Assembly (NCBI GenBank): GCA_016286205.1
Contig: JAEESF010000002.1
Location: 143,514 to 207,513, forward strand
Reading direction: 5' to 3'
DNA from: Colicola sp016286205
GTDB lineage: Bacteria > Bacteroidota > Bacteroidia > Bacteroidales > Paludibacteraceae
DNA: 64,000 nucleotides
Under the pieces are notes generated by a model. The model was not told where the DNA came from and did not search any database. It worked only from the letters and a program-made list of their open reading frames with translations. Below are positions 1-8,077 of this stretch, piece after piece. Every line of letters begins with the position of its first letter. Position 1 is the stretch's first letter. Both the position numbers and the translations under genes were made by a program.

Positions 1-765
1 GCTTGCGTCATGATTGGTATGGCGCTCCACGGAGGTATTATCCCTGCTTGCGGTACATTCTTCGTCTTCAGCGATTACATGAAGCCTGCTGTTCGTATGG
101 CCGCTTTGATGGAACTGCCGGTTAAATTCATCTGGAGTCACGATGCCTTCCGCGTTGGAGAAGATGGCCCGACACACGAGCCTGTTGAGCAAGAGGCACA
201 GATTCGTCTCATGGAGAAGTTGCACAACCATCATGGCGCACCATCTATGTTGGTATTGCGTCCCGCCGATGCAGAAGAGACCACACTCGCATGGCGTTTG
301 GCAATGGAGAACACCGCTACACCTACGGCCCTTATTCTCAGCCGCCAGGACATCGCTCCTGTGCCTAATGTCAATCTCGATGGTTTCCGCAAAGGTGCAT
401 ATATTGTCAGCAAAGACGAGAATCCTCAGATTGTTCTCCTGGCTTCCGGTTCAGAAGTTTCCACGTTGTTGGCCGGAGCAGAATTGCTGCGCGCAGAAGG
501 TATTCGTCTACAGGTTGTCAGCGTGCCTAGCGAGGGATTATTCCGCGAGCAAGATAAGAAATATCAAAACGAAGTATTGCCAAAGGGCATCAAGCGCTTC
601 GGTATGACTGCCGGCCTGCCTTGCACGCTCGAAGGTCTCGTTGGTGAGAATGGCGCTATCTGGGGATTGACCAGTTTCGGATTTTCCGCGCCATACAAAG
701 TGCTGGACGAGAAACTTGGTTTCACTGCACAGAATGTTTACGAGCAAGTAAAAAAACTCTTATAA
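1..765 (+). CDS. tkt: Transketolase, C-terminal part (5' end outside the window)
   Basis: Open from the first base of the window, so the N-terminal thiamine-diphosphate domain lies upstream. The visible 254 residues hold the pyrimidine-binding domain (start ACVMIGMALHGG, then a TFFVFSDYMKPAVRMAAL stretch) and the C-terminal domain (VLLASGSEVSTLL, then VVSVPS). This is the usual order for transketolase, a cytosolic enzyme that moves two-carbon units between pentose-phosphate and glycolytic sugars. A full family member has about 670 residues. The stop overlaps the leuS start by one base (TAATG), so the two are probably co-transcribed. Confidence 0.95.
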   Translation, partial: ACVMIGMALHGGIIPACGTFFVFSDYMKPAVRMAALMELPVKFIWSHDAFRVGEDGPTHEPVEQEAQIRLMEKLHNHHGAPSMLVLRPADAEETTLAWRLAMENTATPTALILSRQDIAPVPNVNLDGFRKGAYIVSKDENPQIVLLASGSEVSTLLAGAELLRAEGIRLQVVSVPSEGLFREQDKKYQNEVLPKGIKRFGMTAGLPCTLEGLVGENGAIWGLTSFGFSAPYKVLDEKLGFTAQNVYEQVKKLL

Positions 766-3518
766 TGGAATATAACTTTAGTGAAATAGAGCAAAAGTGG
801 CAAAAAGCCTGGGATGAAGCCCAAGCATACAAAGTCCCGAACGAGAGCAACAAGCCGCACTTCTATGTGTTGGATATGTTTCCCTACCCTTCGGGAGCAG
901 GTTTACATGTGGGGCACCCGTTAGGTTATATTGCGTCTGATATCTACAGTCGTTACAAACGCCTGAAAGGATTCAATGTGTTGCATCCAATGGGCTTTGA
1001 TAGCTATGGTCTGCCTGCCGAGCAATACGCTATTCAGACAGGCCAACACCCGGAGAAAACGACTTTCGAGAATATCGATCGCTATATTTCCCAACTCAAG
1101 AAGATTGGTTTCTGCTACGATTGGAGTCGCGAGATTCGCACATGTGATCCAAAATATTACCATTGGACTCAGTGGGCTTTTGTCCAAATGTTCAATTCCT
1201 ATTTTGACCCTAAAACTCAAAAAGCACAGCCTATCTCCAAACTGATTGCCGAATGGGAAGCGACAGATCCTAAATGGAACACACTAAGCGAGAAGGAACA
1301 GCAAGAACGGCTGATGAACTACCGCATCGCTTACTTGGCCGATACCAAAGTCAACTGGTGTCCTAAATTAGGTACAGTATTGGCTAACGATGAAGTATCC
1401 GAAGGTCTGTCTGTTCGTGGCGGATATCCGGTAGAGCAACGCGTGATGCGCCAGTGGTGCTTGCGCGTGAGCGCCTACGCAGGACGTCTGTTGGAGGGAT
1501 TGGACCGCATCGATTGGACCGATAGTCTCAAGGAGACACAACGTAACTGGATTGGTCGCAGCGAAGGAGCAGAGATGCAATTCGCCGTGAAGGGGCAAGA
1601 CGCACCGTTTACCATCTTCACCACTCGTGCGGATACCGTGTTTGGTGTTACGTTTATGGTATTGGCGCCTGAGAGCGAATACGTAGAGCGCGTGGTTACG
1701 CCCGAGCATCGAGAGGAAGTAGATGCTTATCTGGCTCGCTGCAAAAATCGTACGGAGCGCGAACGTATAGCTGACAGACGTGTTACCGGTGTCTTCACTG
1801 GTTCGTATGCCATCAATCCGTTGACGCAAGGCGAAATACCTATCTATATTTCCGATTATGTGCTTGCCGGTTATGGCACAGGAGCCATCATGGCTGTTCC
1901 CGCACACGATAGTCGCGACTATGCTTTTGCTAAGCATTTCAACCTGCCTATCATCCCGTTGATTGAGGGAGCAGATGTTAGCGAAGAATCATTCGATGCC
2001 AAAGAGGGCAAGATGATCAACTCCGGTTTCCTCAATGGCATGGAAGTGAAAGAGGCTATCCAGGCGATGAAGGAATATATCACCAACACAGGTATCGGCC
2101 GCGTTAAGGTCAACTATCGTCTGCGCGATGCTATTTTCTCGCGCCAACGCTATTGGGGCGAACCATTCCCTATCTATTACAAGGATGGCATGCCTTATAC
2201 CTTGCCGGAAGACAAGTTACCGCTTGAATTGCCTGAAGTCAAAGACTTCAAGCCAACGGCAGATGGACGTCCTCCTCTAGGAAATGCCGAGAATTGGACC
2301 TACGAAGGCTATCCGCTTGAACTGTGTACAATGCCTGGTTTTGCCGGATCCTCAGCATATTATCTCCGTTATATGGATCCACAAAACGACAATGCGTTAG
2401 TTGATAAAAAGGTAAACGAGTATTGGCGCCAAGTAGATTTGTATTTGGGCGGCAGTGAACATGCTACCGGTCACCTCATCTACTCGCGTTTCTGGAACAA
2501 GTTCCTCTATGATCTTGGTTATGTTTGCGAGGATGAACCGTTCAAGAAACTGATCAACCAAGGTATGATTCAGGGCCGTTCCAATTTCGTCTATCGTTAT
2601 ATAGGCGAAGGAGCAACAGGCAATCTCTACATCAGTTACAACCTCATCGATAATCCGGAATACAAAGACAAGGTACAACCGATTCACGTCAATGTCAATC
2701 TGGTGAACAACGATGTATTGGATATCAACGCTTTCCGCAACTGGATGCCTGAGTTCCGCAATGCACAGTTTGTCTTTGCCGATGGATCATCCATCGAGGA
2801 CAATCCTTATCTAGCTGGTCCGAAACAGTATATCTGCGGCTGGGCAGTAGAGAAGATGTCAAAATCAATGTTCAACGTAGTGAATCCGGATGATGTGATT
2901 GCCAAGTTTGGTGCCGACACACTGCGTTTGTATGAGATGTTCCTTGGTCCGTTGGAGATGTCCAAACCATGGGATACCAATGGTATTGATGGTGTTCATC
3001 GTTTCCTTCGTCGTCTGTGGAATATGTACGAGAACATTAGCAACGAAGCACCTACCAAAGAGGAGTTGCGCAGTCTGCACAAACTGATCAAGAAAATCAC
3101 ATGGGATATCGAGAATTTCTCATTCAATACATCTATCCCTGCCTTCATGATTGCGCAGAATGAGTTGACTACTCTCCGCTGCAACAAACGTGCCGTATTG
3201 GAGACTCTTGCCGTTCTGCTGGCTCCGTATGCCCCGCATATTGCTGAGGAAGCATGGCATCGTTGTGGCAACAATTCGTTTGTGATTGATGCCGAGTGGC
3301 CAGAATGTAACGAAGCATATTTGGTAGAAGATACTCAGAAATACCCCGTACAATTCAACGGAAAAGTACGTTTCACGCTTGAGTGTCCGAAGGACACACC
3401 GAAAGAGGAAGTAGAAAAACTCGTCCTCGCGCACGAAGAAACCGCTAAATACCTAGCTGGTAATACGGTGAAGAAAATCATCGTTGTTCCAGGGCGTATT
3501 GTTAACATCGTAATGTAG
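765..3518 (+). CDS. leuS: Leucyl-tRNA synthetase
   Basis: Class I aminoacyl-tRNA synthetase charging tRNA-Leu, 917 residues. The HIGH-type signature HVGHPLGY is at about residues 48-55 and the KMSKS loop (EKMSKSMFNVVNPDD) at about 697. A CP1 editing insert lies between (TIFTTRADTVFGVTFMVLAPE near 280, GTGAIMAVPAHDSRD near 370). The anticodon-binding and C-terminal regions are present, with no frameshift. The ATG at 765 shares its A with the transketolase stop. Confidence 0.98.
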   Translation: MEYNFSEIEQKWQKAWDEAQAYKVPNESNKPHFYVLDMFPYPSGAGLHVGHPLGYIASDIYSRYKRLKGFNVLHPMGFDSYGLPAEQYAIQTGQHPEKTTFENIDRYISQLKKIGFCYDWSREIRTCDPKYYHWTQWAFVQMFNSYFDPKTQKAQPISKLIAEWEATDPKWNTLSEKEQQERLMNYRIAYLADTKVNWCPKLGTVLANDEVSEGLSVRGGYPVEQRVMRQWCLRVSAYAGRLLEGLDRIDWTDSLKETQRNWIGRSEGAEMQFAVKGQDAPFTIFTTRADTVFGVTFMVLAPESEYVERVVTPEHREEVDAYLARCKNRTERERIADRRVTGVFTGSYAINPLTQGEIPIYISDYVLAGYGTGAIMAVPAHDSRDYAFAKHFNLPIIPLIEGADVSEESFDAKEGKMINSGFLNGMEVKEAIQAMKEYITNTGIGRVKVNYRLRDAIFSRQRYWGEPFPIYYKDGMPYTLPEDKLPLELPEVKDFKPTADGRPPLGNAENWTYEGYPLELCTMPGFAGSSAYYLRYMDPQNDNALVDKKVNEYWRQVDLYLGGSEHATGHLIYSRFWNKFLYDLGYVCEDEPFKKLINQGMIQGRSNFVYRYIGEGATGNLYISYNLIDNPEYKDKVQPIHVNVNLVNNDVLDINAFRNWMPEFRNAQFVFADGSSIEDNPYLAGPKQYICGWAVEKMSKSMFNVVNPDDVIAKFGADTLRLYEMFLGPLEMSKPWDTNGIDGVHRFLRRLWNMYENISNEAPTKEELRSLHKLIKKITWDIENFSFNTSIPAFMIAQNELTTLRCNKRAVLETLAVLLAPYAPHIAEEAWHRCGNNSFVIDAEWPECNEAYLVEDTQKYPVQFNGKVRFTLECPKDTPKEEVEKLVLAHEETAKYLAGNTVKKIIVVPGRIVNIVM

Positions 3519-3525
3519 GAAAAAC

Positions 3526-3555
3526 AAAGGGAGGCGAGTTGCCTCGCCTCCCTTG
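3526..3555 (-). terminator. Rho-independent terminator for tRNA-Lys
   Basis: The arms 3527-3538 and 3543-3554 form a 12-bp perfect stem (aagggaggcgag with its complement) around a TTGC loop. Read on the minus strand the stem is followed by TGTTTTTCC, a T-rich tail, so it fits termination of tRNA-Lys. On the plus strand the tail after the hairpin is not T-rich, so leuS is served less well. Confidence 0.75.
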
Positions 3556-3556
3556 T

Positions 3557-3628
3557 GAACCAGCTGGGGCTCGAACCCAGGACCCCATCCTTAAAAGGGA
3601 TGTGCTCTACCTGCTGAGCTACTGATTC
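3557..3628 (-). tRNA. tRNA-Lys (anticodon TTT)
   Basis: The complementary strand folds as a full cloverleaf: acceptor GAATCAG/CTGGTTC, D arm GCTCAGCAGGTAGAGC, anticodon stem CATCC/GGATG with loop CTTTTAA (TTT at 34-36), and T arm CTGGG-TTCGAGC-CCCAG. CCA is not encoded. It is transcribed away from ispG. Confidence 0.96.
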
Positions 3629-3653
3629 TAACCTGCTTTCCGAAAAAAGCGTG

Positions 3654-3685
3654 CAAAATTACTGCTTTTTTTTGACATACGCAAA
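3654..3685 (-). promoter_or_regulatory. Promoter of tRNA-Lys
   Basis: On the minus strand: TTTG at 3685-3682, a 20-nt spacer, then TAATTTTG at 3661-3654, matching the Bacteroidota primary sigma consensus (TTTG, 19-21 nt, TAnnTTTG). It overlaps the divergent ispG promoter. The flanking TGCTTTTTTTTGACAT resembles the other two tRNA promoters in this window. Confidence 0.75.
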
Positions 3686-3703
3686 TAAATTTGAATATTT
3701 TTG
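3671..3703 (+). promoter_or_regulatory. Promoter of ispG
   Basis: TTTG at 3671-3674, a 21-nt spacer, and TATTTTTG at 3696-3703 fit the Bacteroidota promoter. The start site should fall near 3709, leaving a leader of about 12 nt before the ATG at 3722. It interleaves with the opposing tRNA-Lys promoter, so the two may compete. Confidence 0.65.
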
Positions 3704-3721
3704 TAAGAAAAGTGCATTTTT

Positions 3722-5128
3722 ATGCAACTTAAACTAACATATAACCGTCGAAAGACCTCGCAAGTGCAAGTCGGAAACATCTTTTTAGGTTCCGACTACC
3801 CTATCCGCATTCAGACGATGGCCAATACCTCAACCAATGATATTGATGCCTCTGTCGAACAAGCGCGGCGATGCATCGAGGCGGGCACAGAACTGCTGCG
3901 ATTTACTACGCAAGGACAGCGAGAAGTGGAATCTCTGCGTGAAATTCATTCGCAAGTGCTGACAGCCGTTCCATTGGTAGCTGATGTCCATTTCCAAGCC
4001 GATGTGGCTGATTCGGCAGCGCAAGTGGTAGAAGCAGTGCGAATCAATCCGGGCAACTACGTTGACCCGGCGCGCAAATTCAAACATATTGACTATTCCG
4101 ACAGCGAATATCGCGACGAGTTGAAGCGACTGGAAGAACGCTTTGTGCGCCTGCTTGATATATGCCGAGAACACGAAACAGCGATTCGCTTGGGTGTCAA
4201 TCATGGTTCGCTGAGCGACCGTATCATGTCGCGCTATGGTGATACTCCGGAGGGAATGGTAGAATCGGTTATGGAATTTCTCCGCGTTGCCATACGCCAC
4301 GATTTCTTCAATATTGTTATCTCCATCAAGGCTAGCAACACGCGTGTGATGGTTGATACCGTTCGTTTGCTGGTTAAGCAGATGAATCATGAGCACATGG
4401 CTTTTCCGCTCCATTTGGGTGTGACCGAAGCAGGCGAAGGTGAAGACGGACGTATCAAATCGGCCGTGGGAATTGGTGCGCTGCTAGCTGATGGCATTGG
4501 AGATACTGTTAGAGTCAGCCTAAGTGAACCTCCGGAGAACGAGATTCCGGTCGCACGCGATTTGGTCGATTATTTTGCTGACGAAGACTCCATTCGCTAC
4601 GATGGCAGTGTTACTGCCGAAGTACTGGACAATATAGGCGGGAATGCTGAGATTCGCTATTCGTCGTTGGAAGAAGACTGGGCGTTGTTTCAGTTGCAAG
4701 CAGCAGCCGAATGCGGACGTCTGCTATGGGAATTCAAGGCTACCGAGTTGACACTGGTTAACCCTAATTTCTCAGAAAACAAATTGAATTTCCTAAGCAA
4801 AGATATTCTACAAGCCGCACGCGTGAAGATTTACAAGACAGAGTATATCTCTTGCCCCGGTTGCGGACGTACCCTATTTGACCTGGAAGAAACTATCCGC
4901 CGCGTTAAATCGGCTACCAGTCATCTGACCGGTCTCAAGATAGCTGTGATGGGTTGCATCGTCAATGGTCCTGGTGAGATGGCAGATGCCGACTATGGCT
5001 ATGTTGGAGCGGGGCGCGACCGAATTTCACTCTATCGCGGCAAAGAACTGGTGCTGAAGAATATTCCGCAAGAAGAAGCGGTTCAACGATTATTGGAACT
5101 CATTGAACAAGACAAAAACAACCAATAA
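3722..5128 (+). CDS. ispG: 4-hydroxy-3-methylbut-2-enyl diphosphate synthase (IspG/GcpE), short insert form
   Basis: Penultimate step of the MEP isoprenoid pathway: reduces methylerythritol cyclodiphosphate to HMBPP with a [4Fe-4S] cluster. The TIM barrel spans about residues 1-285 (PIRIQTMANTSTND at the start, LHLGVTEAGEGEDG later). The cluster domain has SCPGCGRTLF (two cysteines near 378 and 381) and MGCIVNGPGEM (third cysteine near 412). At 468 residues it is about 100 longer than E. coli IspG but well below the roughly 600 residues I recall for chlamydial, plant and Bacteroidota three-domain enzymes. Only about 90 residues sit between barrel and cluster domain. Stop TAA, then pfp 13 nt downstream. 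Confidence 0.95.
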   Translation: MQLKLTYNRRKTSQVQVGNIFLGSDYPIRIQTMANTSTNDIDASVEQARRCIEAGTELLRFTTQGQREVESLREIHSQVLTAVPLVADVHFQADVADSAAQVVEAVRINPGNYVDPARKFKHIDYSDSEYRDELKRLEERFVRLLDICREHETAIRLGVNHGSLSDRIMSRYGDTPEGMVESVMEFLRVAIRHDFFNIVISIKASNTRVMVDTVRLLVKQMNHEHMAFPLHLGVTEAGEGEDGRIKSAVGIGALLADGIGDTVRVSLSEPPENEIPVARDLVDYFADEDSIRYDGSVTAEVLDNIGGNAEIRYSSLEEDWALFQLQAAAECGRLLWEFKATELTLVNPNFSENKLNFLSKDILQAARVKIYKTEYISCPGCGRTLFDLEETIRRVKSATSHLTGLKIAVMGCIVNGPGEMADADYGYVGAGRDRISLYRGKELVLKNIPQEEAVQRLLELIEQDKNNQ

Positions 5129-5141
5129 ATACTACACAATT

Positions 5142-6791
5142 ATGCAAAAATCTCCATTACAAATTGCCCGTCAGGCTTATCAGCCGAAAATGCCAAAAGC
5201 ATTGCAGGGCGCAGTACGTCTCGTGGAAGGCGAGAAGACTCATTCGGTGGCTGACCAAGAGGAAATCAAGCAATTGTTCCCGAACACCTATGGTCTGCCA
5301 ATTATCACTATGGAGCCAACCAATGGTAAGAACGAGAGCGAACCACTCAACGTGGGTGTGATTCTCTCGGGTGGACAAGCTCCTGGTGGTCACAACGTCA
5401 TTTCCGGTCTTTACGATGGACTAAAGGCACTCAATCCGAAGAACAAACTCTACGGTTTTCTGGGTGGCCCAAGTGGTTTGATTGATGGTAAATATCAGGA
5501 ACTGACAGGCGATATCATTGACGAATACCGCAACACAGGTGGTTTCGATATCATCGGTTCCGGTCGTACCAAATTGGAGGAGACTTGGCAGTTTGACAAT
5601 GGTATTGAAGTTTGCAAACAGTTGGGAATCAAGGCCGTAGTCATTATCGGCGGCGACGACAGCAACACCAATGCTTGTGTATTGGCCGAATATTATCTGC
5701 AGAAGAAATGCGGTATTCAGGTTATCGGTTGCCCAAAGACCATCGATGGTGACTTGAAGAATGAGATGATTGAGACCTCATTTGGTTTTGACACCGCTTG
5801 TAAGACCTATGCCGAACTGATTGGTAATATTCAGCGTGATGCTAATTCGGCTAAGAAATACTGGCACTTCATTCGTTTGATGGGCCGTTCTGCTAGCCAT
5901 ATCGCGCTAGAATGTGCTCTGCAGAGCCAACCGAATATCTGCTTGATTTCGGAAGAAGTAGAAGCCAAGAAGATGACACTCAACGAGATCGTAGAAGACA
6001 TCGTTAAGGTAATCGTAGCCCGTGCTAATGCAGGCCTCAATTTCGGTACCATTCTGATTCCGGAAGGACTGATTGAGTTTATTCCAGCTATGCGCGTTCT
6101 GATTCAAGAACTCAACGATATGTTGGCTGCTAACGAAGAATTTACCAGCCTTGACGGCGATGATGCAAAACGTGAATATGTCAAGAGCAAACTGACTCCG
6201 GCCAGTTGCGATCTCTATCGTTCGCTGCCAAAGGGTATTGCCCGTCAGTTGACGCTCGATCGTGATCCTCACGGCAACGTAATGGTTAGCCAGATTGAGA
6301 CCGAGAAACTGCTGATTGAGATGGTTCAAAAACGCCTGGCAGTATTGAAAGCTAACGGAGAATACAAGGGTAAGTTCTCCGCCCTCAACCATTTCTTCGG
6401 CTACGAAGGACGTTGCGCTATGCCGTCCAATTTCGACGCAGACTATTGCTACTCAATCGGTGTAACGGCTACTCACCTCATCGCGGCAGGCAAGACAGGT
6501 TATATGTCGCTCGTTCGCAATCTGACCAAACCGGCTGCTGAATGGATTGCCGGCGGTGTGCCTATCACGATGATGATGAATATGGAGAAGCGTAACGGAA
6601 AGATGAAACCCGTTATCCAGAAAGCGCTTGTCGAGTTGAATGGTGCTCCGTTCAAGTATCTCGAATCTCATCGCGCAGAATGGGCAGACGCCAACACAAG
6701 CTATATCTATCCGGGACCAATCCAATACTATGGTCCGACAGAAGTATGCGACCAACCTACCCGCACATTATTGCTCGAGCGTGGCAAATAA
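5142..6791 (+). CDS. pfp: Pyrophosphate-dependent 6-phosphofructokinase
   Basis: Phosphorylates fructose 6-phosphate with PPi, reversibly, in glycolysis. About 549 residues, the long PPi-PFK class. Key motifs: GVILSGGQAPGGHN near residue 70 (phosphate donor loop), GGDDSNTNA near 170 and PKTIDGDLKNE near 200. GGDD (instead of GGDGS) and the lysine in PKTIDGD are the family hallmarks of PPi rather than ATP use. I chose the ATG at 5142 (MQKSPLQIARQAY); an in-frame TTG at 5103 would overlap ispG and adds an unlikely tail. The C-terminus overlaps the next gene. Confidence 0.93.
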   Translation: MQKSPLQIARQAYQPKMPKALQGAVRLVEGEKTHSVADQEEIKQLFPNTYGLPIITMEPTNGKNESEPLNVGVILSGGQAPGGHNVISGLYDGLKALNPKNKLYGFLGGPSGLIDGKYQELTGDIIDEYRNTGGFDIIGSGRTKLEETWQFDNGIEVCKQLGIKAVVIIGGDDSNTNACVLAEYYLQKKCGIQVIGCPKTIDGDLKNEMIETSFGFDTACKTYAELIGNIQRDANSAKKYWHFIRLMGRSASHIALECALQSQPNICLISEEVEAKKMTLNEIVEDIVKVIVARANAGLNFGTILIPEGLIEFIPAMRVLIQELNDMLAANEEFTSLDGDDAKREYVKSKLTPASCDLYRSLPKGIARQLTLDRDPHGNVMVSQIETEKLLIEMVQKRLAVLKANGEYKGKFSALNHFFGYEGRCAMPSNFDADYCYSIGVTATHLIAAGKTGYMSLVRNLTKPAAEWIAGGVPITMMMNMEKRNGKMKPVIQKALVELNGAPFKYLESHRAEWADANTSYIYPGPIQYYGPTEVCDQPTRTLLLERGK

Positions 6792-7351
6792 TCGCTGCAT
6801 TACTGATTAGCACCACGCTATCCGCGGAGACACTCTCTGCGGATAGCGTGTTGTTCGGTGCTTATCTGCGAGAAGATATGTCCGTATGGAAAGAATACGT
6901 AGAAAAAGCACAACCTGACCTACTCTATGAATACGGTTATTGCGGATATATTGTGGACCGCGACAAAAAACATGCGTTACCCTATGTCAGACGGCTAAGG
7001 ACGCACGTTGAGGCAGCCAAGAATCGTTTGCCAGTAGGACACTACGAAATGTATATGTCGGCGGTCTATGTCTATGAGTTGCGGCTAAAAGAATCGATTC
7101 ATCCAATCAAGGCGATGAACTTAGCCAAAGAGGCGGTAGAAAAAGCGCCTAAAGACCCATTGGTTTTGAGTTATTACGGCACCTGTCTTTTCTATGCGCC
7201 CAGACCATTTGGCAGCAAACAGGAAGCGCTCCGTTGGTTCGAACAGGCGAAAAAGAACTTTGATAGTAAGCCTTCGGCCTATCGCTATTGCTGGGTGAGA
7301 GAAGCGAACGATATGTATATCGGGCAATGTAAAGAGAAACTAAACAAATAA
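6746..7351 (+). CDS. Small secreted TPR-like protein of unknown function
   Basis: About 201 residues from the ATG at 6746, which starts 46 nt inside pfp. The N-terminus IIARAWQIIAALLISTTLSA reads as a signal peptide, so the protein is probably periplasmic. The rest is helical with tetratricopeptide character: paired helices around AMNLAKEAVEKAPKDPLVLSYYGTC and EALRWFEQAKKNF. No catalytic motif is visible. A longer reading from 6680 would put a non-signal tail before the hydrophobic segment and is less likely. Eight nt separate it from the DUF456 gene. Confidence 0.7.
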   Translation: MRPTYPHIIARAWQIIAALLISTTLSAETLSADSVLFGAYLREDMSVWKEYVEKAQPDLLYEYGYCGYIVDRDKKHALPYVRRLRTHVEAAKNRLPVGHYEMYMSAVYVYELRLKESIHPIKAMNLAKEAVEKAPKDPLVLSYYGTCLFYAPRPFGSKQEALRWFEQAKKNFDSKPSAYRYCWVREANDMYIGQCKEKLNK

Positions 7352-7358
7352 GAAGAAG

Positions 7359-7832
7359 ATGGAAATTACCCTTTTGATTTTAGCGGGCATTTGTATGCTA
7401 GTCGGCATAATCGGTTGTATCATTCCCGGTTTACCGGGCGTGCCTGTTGCTTATGCGGGTCTGTGGATTGCTCAAGCCACCGATCGCATCGATTTCGGAT
7501 GGAAAATGCTGCTAATTTGGGGCATTGTAACCATTGTGGTTTCTGTACTGGATTATGTTGTTCCCGCGTGGGGCACGAAGAAATTTGGTGGAACCAAATA
7601 TGGCGTTTGGGGAAGTACGATTGGCGTTTTTGTAGGTCTGTTCTTCGGCGCAATAGGAGTGATTGCGGGTCCGCTGATCGGAGCTATTTTGGGCGAACTG
7701 ATTGGAGGGAAAGAAGTACGCGAAGCGCTGAAAGCCGGTTGGGGAAGTTTTATCGGATTGCTTTGTGGCACGATTCTCAAACTGATTTGTTGCGGATTGA
7801 TGACCGTTCAATTGATCCAAGCTATCTGGTAA
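7359..7832 (+). CDS. DUF456 family membrane protein
   Basis: 157 residues, strongly hydrophobic, with about four membrane segments. The glycine-rich GCIIPGLPGVPVAYAG near residue 20 and GVIAGPLIGAILGELIGG near 103 are the pattern I know from DUF456, a two-repeat inner-membrane family of unknown role. Start ATG follows the previous stop by 7 nt. No functional inference beyond membrane location is justified. Confidence 0.85.
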   Translation: MEITLLILAGICMLVGIIGCIIPGLPGVPVAYAGLWIAQATDRIDFGWKMLLIWGIVTIVVSVLDYVVPAWGTKKFGGTKYGVWGSTIGVFVGLFFGAIGVIAGPLIGAILGELIGGKEVREALKAGWGSFIGLLCGTILKLICCGLMTVQLIQAIW

Positions 7833-7867
7833 AAAAGTCGAAAGTTAAAAGTCGATAGACGATAGAT
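7831..7867. repeat. AAAGTCGAAAGT-type purine-rich repeat
   Basis: Between the DUF456 stop and the terminator lies gtcgaaagttaaaagtcgat followed by agacgatagata. The same kind of repeat occurs inside gldG at 15158-15192, so it looks like a short interspersed or slipped repeat, not a gene. Confidence 0.5.
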
Positions 7868-7904
7868 AAAAAAAATGACCTCCGTGAAGGAAGTCATTTT
7901 TTTT
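7868..7904. terminator. Bidirectional rho-independent terminator
   Basis: The arms aaaaaaatgac and gtcattttttt enclose a short loop, with a run of A on one side and of T on the other, so it can terminate both the DUF456 transcript (+) and tRNA-Gln (-). Confidence 0.8.
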
Positions 7905-7905
7905 G

Positions 7906-7976
7906 TTGCTCAACCAGGACTCGAACCCAGACAGACAGAACCAGAATCTGTAGTGCTACCATTACACCATTGAGCA
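7906..7976 (-). tRNA. tRNA-Gln (anticodon CTG)
   Basis: The minus strand folds as acceptor TGCTCAA/TTGAGCA with discriminator A, D arm GTGTAATGGTAGCAC, anticodon stem ACAGA/TCTGT with loop TTCTGGT (CTG at 34-36), and T arm CTGGG-TTCGAGT-CCTGG. The U1-A72 pair is typical of tRNA-Gln. It reads CAG codons, so a TTG isoacceptor should exist elsewhere. Confidence 0.93.
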
Positions 7977-8007
7977 ATTCACCCGAGTTTGGGATACTTT
8001 GTTTTTC

Positions 8008-8050
8008 AAAAGCGGGTGCAAAAGTACTGCTTTTTTTTGAAACTGCCAAA
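8008..8050 (-). promoter_or_regulatory. Promoter of tRNA-Gln with GC-rich start region
   Basis: On the minus strand: TTTG at 8050-8047, a 20-nt spacer, TACTTTTG at 8026-8019, then CACCCGC. Bases 8008-8040 are identical over 33 nt to 47221-47253 upstream of tRNA-Asp. Confidence 0.8.
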
Positions 8051-8077
8051 TATTTTTGCAAAAAAATGCAAAATATT

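Noticed and set aside
7391..7858. 155-codon ORF in a second frame over DUF456
   Set aside because: Rich in Arg, Cys, Ser and His with no fold; a shadow of the clear membrane protein.
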